From Flavobacterium coralii (GTDB taxonomy: Bacteria > Bacteroidota > Bacteroidia > Flavobacteriales > Flavobacteriaceae): 64,000 nt of DNA. Below the pieces are notes generated by a model, which was not told the DNA's origin, ran no database searches, and saw only the letters and a program-made list of their open reading frames with translations. Location: contig NZ_JAHDIU010000003.1 in NCBI RefSeq assembly GCF_019891545.1, positions 62,001-126,000 on the forward strand. The letters are read 5' to 3'. Positions 43,624 through 52,525 of this stretch are shown here, one piece after another. Positions within the stretch are counted from its first letter, which is position 1, and the number at the start of each line of letters is the position of its first letter. The position numbers and the translations under genes are program-made.

Positions 43624-46362
43624 ATGAAAAAATTTTACTTCCTGCTTGTGCTTTTAAGCAGCCTGTTCTTAAAAGCACAAACATTAAATCCGTATTTACA
43701 GGCAGCGACACCTACATCCATTTATGTTAACTGGAAAACGGATGGCAACACAGAATCTATAGTAGAGTATGGCAGCAGCCCGGAAAGCCTTACCACAACT
43801 GCTACAGGAAACGCATCTGTATTTTCGGACACAGGTTATCCTGCAAACTATTACTACCATACAGTAAAGGTTGACGGGCTTGAACCTAACACGAAATACT
43901 ATTATCGTGTTAAAACGGGTGCATTAACCTCTGATGTCTATTCTTTCCGCACTATGCCGCTTGCAGGGCAGGCCGCTACCGCAGACGGGCACCTGCGCTT
44001 CCTTATCATGGGCGATAACCAGATGCGCAACGTGCCAAGGTTCGACTCGCTTGTTTCTGCCGCAAAAAGAAAAATTGCACAGAAGTGGGGGCTTTTAGCC
44101 GACCCTTCGGATAATATTGCCCTTACAGTTATGGTGGGCGACCAGGTAGATGTCGGTACGCTTGATCATTATGAAAACGTACACTTTAAGAAAAACAAAG
44201 CGCTATCGGGCTACCTGCCGATACAAACGCTTGTGGGTAACCACGAGACTTATGGTACCCTTGCCATGCAGGCCTATTATGACCACTATGTGCTTGACGA
44301 AATGTCGTATCAGGGTATATCATCTGGAACAGAAAATTATTATGCCAACCAGGTTGGTAATGTGCTTTTTATAGCACTTGATACAGAACATACCGGATTA
44401 CAGCAGCTTACATGGGTAAACCAGGTACTTGCCGCAGCTAACGAAGACGAAACGGTTGACTGGATAATATCATTGGGGCACAGGCCTTACCAGGCAGAGC
44501 AATACATAGGCGATATTTCGCAGTGGGTGCGTAATACCGTTATGCCTGTACTGGTTACTTCTCCAAAGCACATACTGCACGTAGGGGCGCACCACCACCT
44601 GTACCACAGGGGGCAGCTTAAAAATACGCCAACCTACCAGATTATTTCAGGTGGTGTGGCATGGGACCAATACTGGGGTATGGCTGCCGAAGCCAACTAT
44701 GAAGATGTACAGAAAACCATCTCTAACTGGATGTACCAGATTGTAGATGTAGATGTAAACAACGGTAATTTTGATGTTGAGTCATATTCAATTGGCAGCG
44801 TGTACCAATGGAAAGACAATGAGCTTATGGATGAGTTCCATCATTATAAAGGCTTGCCTGCACCGGCAAAGCCCGAAATTGTAAATGATTTTGATGGTGG
44901 CGATGTAGAGCTTCCCCTTACTATAGAAAGTTCCCCTTACACTACAACATCTGAAGAGCTGCTTAACAGTACCCAGTTTATGATTGGTAAAAATGCTGAA
45001 TTTGAAATCCTTGAAAAAGATGTTTACCGCGACTTTGAAGACCTTTACGGGCCGGTAGGCACACAGGTAGATACTTCTGCAAACGTGATGGAGGGTGTAG
45101 ATATTACTAAGCTAATTATTGCAGAAAATGAAATACCTAACGGGCAGTATTTTGTTAAAGTACGCCACAGAGACCGCAACCTTTCATGGTCTGAATGGAG
45201 TGAGGTAAAATCATTCAATGTTACCAACAGTAGCTTTGCCAATACGCTAATACAGCTTGACACAATTGCTTATAATGTGAATGAGCCAATCAGCGTATCA
45301 TTTTCAGATACTCCGGGCAACGGTACCGACTGGGTAGGCCTTTATAAAGTTGGGCAGACACCGGGCAGCGCCAGCCCATCGCAGGCATGGCAATATACGA
45401 ATGGCCAGACAAGCGGCAACATTACGTTTAACGGGCTAAGCCAGGTGGGCAGGTATTATGCTACATTAATGGAAAACGATACATATAATGAAATTGTTGA
45501 GAGAAAATATTTTTATGTAGGCCCGTTTGTAACGGTGGATACCGACCAGAATGTGTATGAATCAGGCAACCCTGTAACCGTAACTTTTGCCAATGGCCCT
45601 GCGCTTACAAACGACTGGATAGGTATTTATAAGGTAGGCCATATACCCGGCAGTATCAACTCTACGCAGTGGGAGTATGTGTATGCAGCCGAAGGTGAAT
45701 TAACATTCGAAGGGCTTGCAGACGGTTATTATTTTGTGCAGTATTTCCTTGAAGATGGTTATGACACGGTAGGGCAGAAGGTGTTCTTCCAGGTGGGAAG
45801 CCAGATTACCCAGCTTGCCATAAACAATACCATTTATAACCTGAACGAAAATATTATAGCCACCTGGACAGACGCTCCCGGTATTATTAAAGACTGGCTG
45901 GGTATTTACCACGAGGGAGACGAGCCTAATGTTGACCCGCTGGTAAGCTATACGTATTTTGATGGCCAACCGGAAGGAAGTAAAATAATTCCTGATGAAA
46001 ACATGCCAACCACGCCGGGCGAATATTTTATTGTAATATTTACTGACGACTCTTACAATGAAGTTTCTAACAGGGTAACCTTCCAGATTTTAGATGATAC
46101 CGCAGGCTTAGATGAGTTTAGCAGCCAGAATGCAGTAATGGTTTATCCTAACCCTGTTAAGGCAGGAGAGAAAACGTATATTAAATGTAAATATCCGATT
46201 GACCAGATTGATGTTTTTGATATGACAGGTAACCTGTTTTATACTTCAGAGAACATCAACGATTATAACTTCTCTTTGATTAACCAGAGCCTGCCAACAG
46301 GAGTATATATATTGAAGATACACTCTAACAAAGTATATAATGTAAAAGTGATTGTTAATTAG
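43624..46362 (+). CDS. Secreted purple-acid-phosphatase-like metallophosphoesterase with T9SS tail
   Basis: A 912-residue secreted protein. A signal peptide (1-18) is followed by a fibronectin-III-like purple acid phosphatase N-domain (about 20-110). The catalytic domain (about 120-400) has metal-site motifs GDNQ (130-133), GDQVD (172-176), GNHE (205-208), GHRP (285-288) and GAHHHLYHRG (321-330). Three beta-sandwich repeats of about 95 residues follow (roughly 540-632, 633-725 and 726-823), each with a DWxGxY core. The last 75 residues (from VYPNPVKAG, about 838, to YNVKVIVN) are a T9SS type A sorting tail, so it is placed on the surface or released. It probably frees phosphate outside the cell. 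Confidence 0.92.
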   Translation: MKKFYFLLVLLSSLFLKAQTLNPYLQAATPTSIYVNWKTDGNTESIVEYGSSPESLTTTATGNASVFSDTGYPANYYYHTVKVDGLEPNTKYYYRVKTGALTSDVYSFRTMPLAGQAATADGHLRFLIMGDNQMRNVPRFDSLVSAAKRKIAQKWGLLADPSDNIALTVMVGDQVDVGTLDHYENVHFKKNKALSGYLPIQTLVGNHETYGTLAMQAYYDHYVLDEMSYQGISSGTENYYANQVGNVLFIALDTEHTGLQQLTWVNQVLAAANEDETVDWIISLGHRPYQAEQYIGDISQWVRNTVMPVLVTSPKHILHVGAHHHLYHRGQLKNTPTYQIISGGVAWDQYWGMAAEANYEDVQKTISNWMYQIVDVDVNNGNFDVESYSIGSVYQWKDNELMDEFHHYKGLPAPAKPEIVNDFDGGDVELPLTIESSPYTTTSEELLNSTQFMIGKNAEFEILEKDVYRDFEDLYGPVGTQVDTSANVMEGVDITKLIIAENEIPNGQYFVKVRHRDRNLSWSEWSEVKSFNVTNSSFANTLIQLDTIAYNVNEPISVSFSDTPGNGTDWVGLYKVGQTPGSASPSQAWQYTNGQTSGNITFNGLSQVGRYYATLMENDTYNEIVERKYFYVGPFVTVDTDQNVYESGNPVTVTFANGPALTNDWIGIYKVGHIPGSINSTQWEYVYAAEGELTFEGLADGYYFVQYFLEDGYDTVGQKVFFQVGSQITQLAINNTIYNLNENIIATWTDAPGIIKDWLGIYHEGDEPNVDPLVSYTYFDGQPEGSKIIPDENMPTTPGEYFIVIFTDDSYNEVSNRVTFQILDDTAGLDEFSSQNAVMVYPNPVKAGEKTYIKCKYPIDQIDVFDMTGNLFYTSENINDYNFSLINQSLPTGVYILKIHSNKVYNVKVIVN

Positions 46363-46383
46363 TAATTCCGTTTTTAAGACAGA

Positions 46384-46410
46384 AAAGCCGCCCACAAGGG
46401 CGGCTTTCTT
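46384..46410. terminator. Intrinsic terminator, probably bidirectional
   Basis: AAAGCCGCCC (46384-46393) and GGGCGGCTTT (46398-46407) form a ten-base stem with an ACAA loop. It lies between convergent genes; the T-run is short on both strands. Confidence 0.75.
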
Positions 46411-46435
46411 AATTATAATAAGAAGCTATTGCTAA

Positions 46436-46942
46436 CTATTCTTCTTCTACAAAACCTGTTCGCCTGTATCCTGAAAATGAAAGTACTGATTCAGGGTCAT
46501 AACTAAAAGTAGCTTTAAAGTAAATACTGTCAACAGTTGCACCGGTTGGCGATGTTGCGGCATTCCTCATTATCTTGCCTTCTGTTATAGTAAAAGTGGT
46601 ACCCGGATCCTGAAAGTTTTCCTCATCAGTAACACTAAAGGTTAAATCATCAAGATTTATGTTTACAATGCCACCAAGCCACCAGCCGTTCTGCTGGTCG
46701 TTAATATACATTGTTTCATCAGAGCCTGTACCGGTATTATAGGTTTTGTGCAATGCATGGGCTACAAGCAAATCGCCGGTTGCATCATCGGTAATATCTA
46801 TAAACCATTCACCGCTCATGGCCTGTACAGGGGTTTCCCCTGCATCATAATCGTCATAGCCCTGGTCATCACAAGATGTAAAAGCCGGCAAGGCAAATAC
46901 ACAAAGTAAAATGGCTGTTATTTTTATTTTAATGTTTTTCAT
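46436..46942 (-). CDS. Lipoprotein, possible lipid-binding family
   Basis: A 168-residue lipoprotein from the ATG at 46942, 13 bases after the preceding stop; upstream ATGs at 46954 and 46987 would overlap that gene and spoil the signal peptide. The lipobox FTSC puts the lipid on Cys24, followed by DDQGYDDYD, an acidic stretch like the lipoprotein export signal that sends proteins to the cell surface. The rest is beta-rich with WWLGGIVNINLDDLTFSV and FSYDPESVLSFSGYRRTGF. It resembles the Bacteroidota lipid_bd group (PF12888) from memory, not verified. Last gene of the SusC/D operon. Confidence 0.75.
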   Translation of the reverse strand: MKNIKIKITAILLCVFALPAFTSCDDQGYDDYDAGETPVQAMSGEWFIDITDDATGDLLVAHALHKTYNTGTGSDETMYINDQQNGWWLGGIVNINLDDLTFSVTDEENFQDPGTTFTITEGKIMRNAATSPTGATVDSIYFKATFSYDPESVLSFSGYRRTGFVEEE

Positions 46943-46955
46943 ATCTGTTTGCATT

Positions 46956-47711
46956 TTAAGGTTGAATTTGCTCCAGGTGAATTTCAAACGTATAACCTTC
47001 CCATGATACTACCATATCGATGGTTTTAGCTTCCTGGTCTACAGAAAAAGAATCTATAGTAGAATTACCTCCAAAAGCTATATTGGTTTGTGTTCCCGGT
47101 GTAGAAAAATCGTTTGCTGCTATATCATTAGCTATTATTACACCACCCGGATTAATATAGTCTGTGCCATAAGCACGTCCGATGTCATAGTAGCCTCCAA
47201 GAGCATCTGATATTTCGAATGTATTTTCACCTGTCTGCCATATAAGCACATATCCCATATTGGTATATTGTGCAGATGCAGTTCCATCCCTTACAACTGT
47301 AGAAAGGTATGCACCTGCAATACTGGTTTCAAAATCACCTGTTTCGGTAACTATTATATCCCTCATCTGCGATGCACTAAAACCGTCCTGGTTTTCGGCA
47401 CTGTATCTTGCAGAATAAAAATCTCTCGGATTGTCTGTAGAATTCGGGTCAAACAGTTCTCCTGTAAAATGTCCGCGGGTGTAAGAAGTTTCTACATCCA
47501 GTTCGGTGCCGTCTTCTAAAGCTACTGCGCCAAACTCTTCATATGTTTCGCCGGGAGCCAGTACATACGGATTCTTATCATCATTATTAGGTGTGATAAC
47601 AGCATAGTTAGTCACCGTAGATGTTATAGGGTCTTCCGTACTACAGGCATTCAGGGCAAGTAACCCTGTAGCCGCCAGTGCGTAAAACTTTATTTTATAT
47701 AATGCTTTCAT
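46956..47711 (-). CDS. Lipoprotein of unknown function in the SusC/D operon
   Basis: A 251-residue lipoprotein with a signal peptide and lipobox LNAC (lipid on Cys23), then STEDPITSTVTNYAVITP. The mature part looks beta-rich, with an Ig-like N-terminal domain (about 30-115, including YVLAPGETYEEFGAVALEDG) and a C-terminal domain ending in SFSVDQEAKTIDMVVSWEGYTFEIHL. Its place after SusD is the place where SusE/SusF-type surface glycan-binding proteins usually sit, so ligand capture at the surface is a fair inference. I do not recognise a named family with confidence. It lies 18 bases after the SusD gene. Confidence 0.75.
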   Translation of the reverse strand: MKALYKIKFYALAATGLLALNACSTEDPITSTVTNYAVITPNNDDKNPYVLAPGETYEEFGAVALEDGTELDVETSYTRGHFTGELFDPNSTDNPRDFYSARYSAENQDGFSASQMRDIIVTETGDFETSIAGAYLSTVVRDGTASAQYTNMGYVLIWQTGENTFEISDALGGYYDIGRAYGTDYINPGGVIIANDIAANDFSTPGTQTNIAFGGNSTIDSFSVDQEAKTIDMVVSWEGYTFEIHLEQIQP

Positions 47712-47729
47712 GTCAATTTACTTTTTTAG

Positions 47730-49220
47730 TTATTCGGGTTTTTGGTCCCACCAAACATTTTCGGTGATGGTTGCCCTTTGTGTAATGTTAGGATTCCTGT
47801 TTACTTCGTCATCAGGGTAGAATAATATGCTTGGTACAGTAGTACCACCCAAAACAGAAATAGATGACGGTATCCTGTTGCCTTCAGTATAATCCTGTGT
47901 GCCTTCCTCAACAACCTCAGGGAATTTGGTGCGGGTTGTTTCAATATACGATTCGATGTTATTGATATAAGGTAAAGATGCCCATTTCTGAACCATTATC
48001 TGCCTTATATTTGCTTCTATACTACCGGCATCTGTATATTCATAAGCGCCTCCTGCACCGGTTAACGCTGAAGGGTCTGCATCATTGCTCAATCCGAAAT
48101 ATTCTTTATACGTGTCAAAAGAAGCTTCTACAGCCATGTCATACATTTCCTTAGCACCTGTACCGCCGCTATAGCGCACCAGCGCCTCTGCCTGTAAAAA
48201 GTAACTTTCGGTAACGCTCATAAAAAACACAGGTGTAAATGGCCCAACATTTGGCCTTGCATAAGCCTGTGCAGTATCGTTAAAGTCATTACCTGTTCCC
48301 TGCTCTATACCAAGGTAAGTGCCGGCACTGCTCGCCCTGTAAACTGCCGAAAGCCTTGGGTCGCCGTTACCTTCATAAAACAATAGCAGTGTGTTGCTTG
48401 CTATGTGGTTAACATCACCCAGACCGGTTTGGTCAAACTGTACTTCATAAAACGGATTTCTTTTGTCATCCGTATCGGCAAAGTTAGAAAAGGCAGCATC
48501 TTCAGTAAGAAAATTGCCTTCAGCTATAAGTGCGTTAACCGCGCCGGGGTCAGCCATTGATGTATAGGCCATCCTCAGGTACATTTTAAGTTTCAGTGTA
48601 TTAGCAAACTCTATCCACCTGTCCATATTGCCGCCATAAATAACATCCTGCGAGGCTACTTCGGCCTCTGTAGGGTTGGTGTTATAAGCAGCAACGGCAG
48701 CATCTATCCTGTCCAGCAGGTCGGCATATACTTCTTCTCCGGATGTTAATGCCGGGGTTATATTACCCGACTCCTGCTGTAAAGCTTCAGTATAAGGTAT
48801 ATCATCAAAAAGATCTACCAGCAGCTGATAGGTATAAGCCCTTAAAAGTTCTGAAATAAGAGCCGAAGCAGTATCGCCAGCCGCATCAGATTCTTCTTTT
48901 ACATACTTCAGGTCATTCAGGCAACCTGAATATAACTCCGTCCAGAACCTGTTGGCATAACCTGTGTTAAGGTTATACTGGTCTATACTTTCATACTGGC
49001 TCGCACTGGGCGACTGTGTGTGGTATTGTGCATAAAAACCGCCCAGGTTGGTAAGCTCATCGCCTACTACCATGGCAAGCGATGCCTCTGCTGAGGTAAG
49101 CGCAAGCCCGGCATTAATTTCATTAGGCGTGTTAGGGTTGCGGTTAATATCCAGGTCTTCATCGCAGGATACAAACAGCCCTATAGTTGCTATTAATATT
49201 ACTTTATATATACTTTTCAT
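47730..49220 (-). CDS. SusD/RagB-family surface lipoprotein
   Basis: A 496-residue lipoprotein. The signal ends LFVSC with the lipid on Cys19, followed by DEDLDINRNPNTPNEI, an acidic surface-export signal and the usual SusD opening. Helical TPR-like repeats follow, and the C-terminal WWDQKPE is common among SusD-like_2 proteins. SusD acts as the lid over the SusC channel and binds the incoming ligand. The order susC, susD, lipoprotein, lipoprotein on one strand with 11-18 base gaps makes one operon. The ligand is unknown; nothing in the operon degrades a glycan. Confidence 0.93.
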   Translation of the reverse strand: MKSIYKVILIATIGLFVSCDEDLDINRNPNTPNEINAGLALTSAEASLAMVVGDELTNLGGFYAQYHTQSPSASQYESIDQYNLNTGYANRFWTELYSGCLNDLKYVKEESDAAGDTASALISELLRAYTYQLLVDLFDDIPYTEALQQESGNITPALTSGEEVYADLLDRIDAAVAAYNTNPTEAEVASQDVIYGGNMDRWIEFANTLKLKMYLRMAYTSMADPGAVNALIAEGNFLTEDAAFSNFADTDDKRNPFYEVQFDQTGLGDVNHIASNTLLLFYEGNGDPRLSAVYRASSAGTYLGIEQGTGNDFNDTAQAYARPNVGPFTPVFFMSVTESYFLQAEALVRYSGGTGAKEMYDMAVEASFDTYKEYFGLSNDADPSALTGAGGAYEYTDAGSIEANIRQIMVQKWASLPYINNIESYIETTRTKFPEVVEEGTQDYTEGNRIPSSISVLGGTTVPSILFYPDDEVNRNPNITQRATITENVWWDQKPE

Positions 49221-49231
49221 AGTTTTTTATT

Positions 49232-52200
49232 TTAAAAATTAGCTTTAAGGCTAAAGCCAAGGCTTCTTGTTGAAGGGTTTGCAGAGAACTCACCAAACTG
49301 TCCTGCCAGCTGTGTACCGAATGTAGAAACCTCAGGATCTATATACTGGTTGCTTGCCGGTGTCCACAGGAACAGGTTACGCCCAATTACAGAGCAGGTA
49401 AGCCCTTGTATAAATGTGCCTTCAAGATATTTTGTTGGGAACCTGTAGCTTAGCACTACTTCACGCAGCTTTATGAACGACTTATCTATTACCGTAGCCC
49501 TTGCAAGTGCATCTGCCCTGTAATAATCGTCCATGTGCTCCCTGTCAACCGCAGTTGTATTTTGCGAGTAGCTTACTTCTCCCGTGCTTTCATCAATAAC
49601 CCTTACAACAGAGTTTGGCACGATAAACGGTTGCCTGTCGTTATACATGGTGGTTATAGAGTTACCTGTAAACCTTGTAATATCGGCTGTACGCGAGTAC
49701 ATAAGGCCACCCTGCCTTATGTCAAAGGTAAAGCCGAGGCTTATGCCTTTCCATTCAAAGTTGTTGGTTATACCCATAGTATAATCATACTGTGTATCAC
49801 CATATACTTCTTTGATAGGAGAAGCAATTGGCACACCATTGGCATCAACCACTATGTTTCCGTCAGGGTCTCTTTCAGGAACGTAACCCTGTATGAGGCC
49901 TACGGTCTGGCCAGGCTTGGCTATATACTCAAGGGTGCTTAAACCGCCAAGCTCTACCTGTTCGATCCTTGGGTCAAGTTCTTCAAGTTTAGTGTCGTTA
50001 GTGGTAAAGTTCACTGAGGTATCCCAGTTAAAGCCATCCCTGTTTTTAAATATAGAGAAGTTAACCAATGCTTCTATACCTTTATTAGATATGGTACCAA
50101 GATTGGCAACCTGGTTGGTATAACCGGTACTTGGCGCTAAAGGCAGCGGAAGTATCTGGTTTTCTACCCTTGCATCATAGTAAGTAGCATCAATGGTAAT
50201 CCTGTTATCGAACAATGAAAGCTCCATACCTACTTCAAACTCTTTTCTCCTTTCCGGTTTCAGGTCAAGGTTAGGAGCACGGTTACCTACTTCATAAGCA
50301 TTTAAGCCGTTGATAGGGAAGGTAAGGTTACCAAATGTTCCTACGGCAGAACCCTGTACAAAATCAGCATATACCTGGTAAGGGTCTGTGTCGTTACCAC
50401 CTTCACCATAACCTACCCTTAACTTACCATAATTGATGATGTTGTTAATCTCCGGGAATGTCCTTGAAAATACCCAGCTTGCATTTGCACCTGCATATAG
50501 CGAAGACCTGTTTGCTTCCGGCAGGGTGGAGTACCAGTCGTTCCTTACGTTTCCTGTTAAGAACAATTGTTCTTTATAAGAGAATGTAGTGGTATTGTAA
50601 AGTCCGTACAGTTTTTGCAGCGAACGTGTGTTAGCTACCGTTGGCACCTGCGAGCTGTTAGCAAGCGAGTAAAAATCAGGAATGTCCTGGCTGCCCACAT
50701 TAGCGGCAAGCTGCATGCCTTCGCGTGAATTAATGTTGAAACCAAAAGTAGAAACTACACCAAAGTTATCATCTATATCAAAATCAAGATTGTATAGCAA
50801 GTCGTGGTTAAGCTGCTTGAAGGTGCTGCTTGCCTCATAATAGCTGCCCGGATACTCTGTAGAAGAACCATCGTTAGGGCTTCCCGGAGCTGCATCTACA
50901 CGTGCTTCCCAAATTCTTGTTACATCGCTGTAGCTGTCTACACCAAACCTGTAAATAAAGTCAGACCAGTTATTTAAATCATAAGCAAGCTCTATAGAAG
51001 CATATACCCTTTCTTTATTGTAATCAGAACCATTTTCGTTAAGTGTAAAATATGGGTTGGTTACACCATAAGGCGTATAATAGTTAGACACATTATGGAA
51101 AGGATTGTTATAGTCGGCAAACTCTGTAATAGGAATGTCGTTTGGTATCTGCAACAGGTTATTATATACTGTTAAGCCCTGGCCTGTAGCAACAGAACTA
51201 CCTTGTGTGTTTACATAGTTCATGCTCGCATTAATGGTAAACTTGTCGATTTTAGTTGTACCGGTAAGTGATACGGTATTCCTTTCATAAGAGTCGGCAT
51301 CAGTTGGGTAAATACCATCCTGCTGCGCATTGGAGTACGATAAGCGTACGCTGCTTTCTCCTGAACCGCCTGATACCGCAAAGTTGGTTAACTGCGAAAC
51401 ACCTGTGTCAAAAAAGTTTCTAAGCTGGTCTTCCTGAAAAGAATAAGGCTTTAAAAGCTGGCTGTTGTTTACAACATTGCCCCAAACACGTGGCTGGCCG
51501 TCAAAACGGGGGCCCCATGAACCATTTTCGTTCAGGTAATGCACGCCATCCCATCCCTGTCCGTAGGTAGACTGGTACTTTGGTGTCCTTAATACCTGGG
51601 TAAAGAATGTTGTGGTGCTAAAGTCAACCGATAGCTTACCTGCCTTACCTTTTTTGGTAGTAATAATAATAGCACCGTTTGCTGCCCTTGCACCATAAAG
51701 TGCCGAAGCAGCTGCACCTTTAAGTATGGTCATGCTTTCAATGTCGTCCGGGTTAATGTCCGAAGAGCCTCGCCCAAAGTCATAACCGCCATCAAGGTCG
51801 TCAGAGAAGTTTGTGTTGTTATTAATGGGTATACCATCAACTACATAAAGCGGTTGGTTATTTCCGCTTAAACTGCTGTACCCCCTTATAACAACACTTG
51901 AAGACGCTCCCGGGTCTGTAGAAGCATTAGATATTACAACACCTGCCACTTTTCCCTTAATCGCATCCGAAATGTTGTTTTGAGAACCTTCGTTAATCTC
52001 ATCAGAACGAAGGGTGGTGGTTGCCGCACCCAGCGAAGATTTTTCCCTGCGGATACCTACTGCCGTTACCACAACCGTTTCCAGTTCGGTGGCAGAGTCC
52101 TCAAGCATCACATCAATTGTAGTGCTTGTTGCAGGGCGTTCTTCGGTAGTCATGCCAATATAGCTGAAAACCAGTACTTGGTCTGGCGCTGCCTGTATTT

Positions 52201-52384
52201 CATACTTACCGTCAAAATCGGTTTGTACACCTGTAGCAGAACCCTTAATCACTACATTGGCACCGGGTATAGGGAACCCGGTCTGGTCGGTAACAGTTCC
52301 TGTAACTGCCCTCTCCTGTGCAAATGAAATTTGCATTGTTAACGCTATGAGGAGCGTTAACAAACCATCAAGTTTTCTTTTCAT
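49232..52384 (-). CDS. SusC/RagA-family TonB-dependent outer-membrane transporter
   Basis: A 1050-residue outer-membrane protein. Signal peptide 1-22, then a carboxypeptidase-regulatory-like domain (about 25-100, VTGTVTDQTGFPIPGANVVIKG). ETVVVTAVG near residue 103 resembles a TonB box, and the plug domain follows with LYVVDGIPI and IESMTILKGAAASALYGARAANGAIIITTKKG, the SusC signature. The beta-barrel fills the rest and ends in a Phe (LKANF), as needed for outer-membrane insertion. It imports a large ligand using TonB energy, together with SusD. First gene of the operon. Confidence 0.96.
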   Translation of the reverse strand: MKRKLDGLLTLLIALTMQISFAQERAVTGTVTDQTGFPIPGANVVIKGSATGVQTDFDGKYEIQAAPDQVLVFSYIGMTTEERPATSTTIDVMLEDSATELETVVVTAVGIRREKSSLGAATTTLRSDEINEGSQNNISDAIKGKVAGVVISNASTDPGASSSVVIRGYSSLSGNNQPLYVVDGIPINNNTNFSDDLDGGYDFGRGSSDINPDDIESMTILKGAAASALYGARAANGAIIITTKKGKAGKLSVDFSTTTFFTQVLRTPKYQSTYGQGWDGVHYLNENGSWGPRFDGQPRVWGNVVNNSQLLKPYSFQEDQLRNFFDTGVSQLTNFAVSGGSGESSVRLSYSNAQQDGIYPTDADSYERNTVSLTGTTKIDKFTINASMNYVNTQGSSVATGQGLTVYNNLLQIPNDIPITEFADYNNPFHNVSNYYTPYGVTNPYFTLNENGSDYNKERVYASIELAYDLNNWSDFIYRFGVDSYSDVTRIWEARVDAAPGSPNDGSSTEYPGSYYEASSTFKQLNHDLLYNLDFDIDDNFGVVSTFGFNINSREGMQLAANVGSQDIPDFYSLANSSQVPTVANTRSLQKLYGLYNTTTFSYKEQLFLTGNVRNDWYSTLPEANRSSLYAGANASWVFSRTFPEINNIINYGKLRVGYGEGGNDTDPYQVYADFVQGSAVGTFGNLTFPINGLNAYEVGNRAPNLDLKPERRKEFEVGMELSLFDNRITIDATYYDARVENQILPLPLAPSTGYTNQVANLGTISNKGIEALVNFSIFKNRDGFNWDTSVNFTTNDTKLEELDPRIEQVELGGLSTLEYIAKPGQTVGLIQGYVPERDPDGNIVVDANGVPIASPIKEVYGDTQYDYTMGITNNFEWKGISLGFTFDIRQGGLMYSRTADITRFTGNSITTMYNDRQPFIVPNSVVRVIDESTGEVSYSQNTTAVDREHMDDYYRADALARATVIDKSFIKLREVVLSYRFPTKYLEGTFIQGLTCSVIGRNLFLWTPASNQYIDPEVSTFGTQLAGQFGEFSANPSTRSLGFSLKANF

Positions 52385-52412
52385 TGAGTAATAGTTTTGA
52401 GATGTTAGTACT

Positions 52413-52443
52413 CAAATATCACATGATGGTTTTGGTAATGCAA
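52413..52443 (-). promoter_or_regulatory. Promoter of the SusC/D operon
   Basis: On the minus strand TTG (plus 52441-52443), 20 bases, then GATATTTG (plus 52413-52420), one mismatch from TAnnTTTG. It gives a leader of about 20 bases before the susC ATG at 52384. Confidence 0.6.
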
Positions 52444-52525
52444 AGCATTTAAGATTACGTTTTGTTAACTTTAATATTACTTTAGGATAATATTTTGCTG
52501 AGCTTAACATTTTAACAAGGGATTG

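Noticed and set aside
46436-52384. A classical polysaccharide utilisation locus
   Set aside because: SusC and SusD are present but no glycoside hydrolase, polysaccharide lyase, SusR or sigma/anti-sigma gene is nearby, so naming a glycan would be guesswork.
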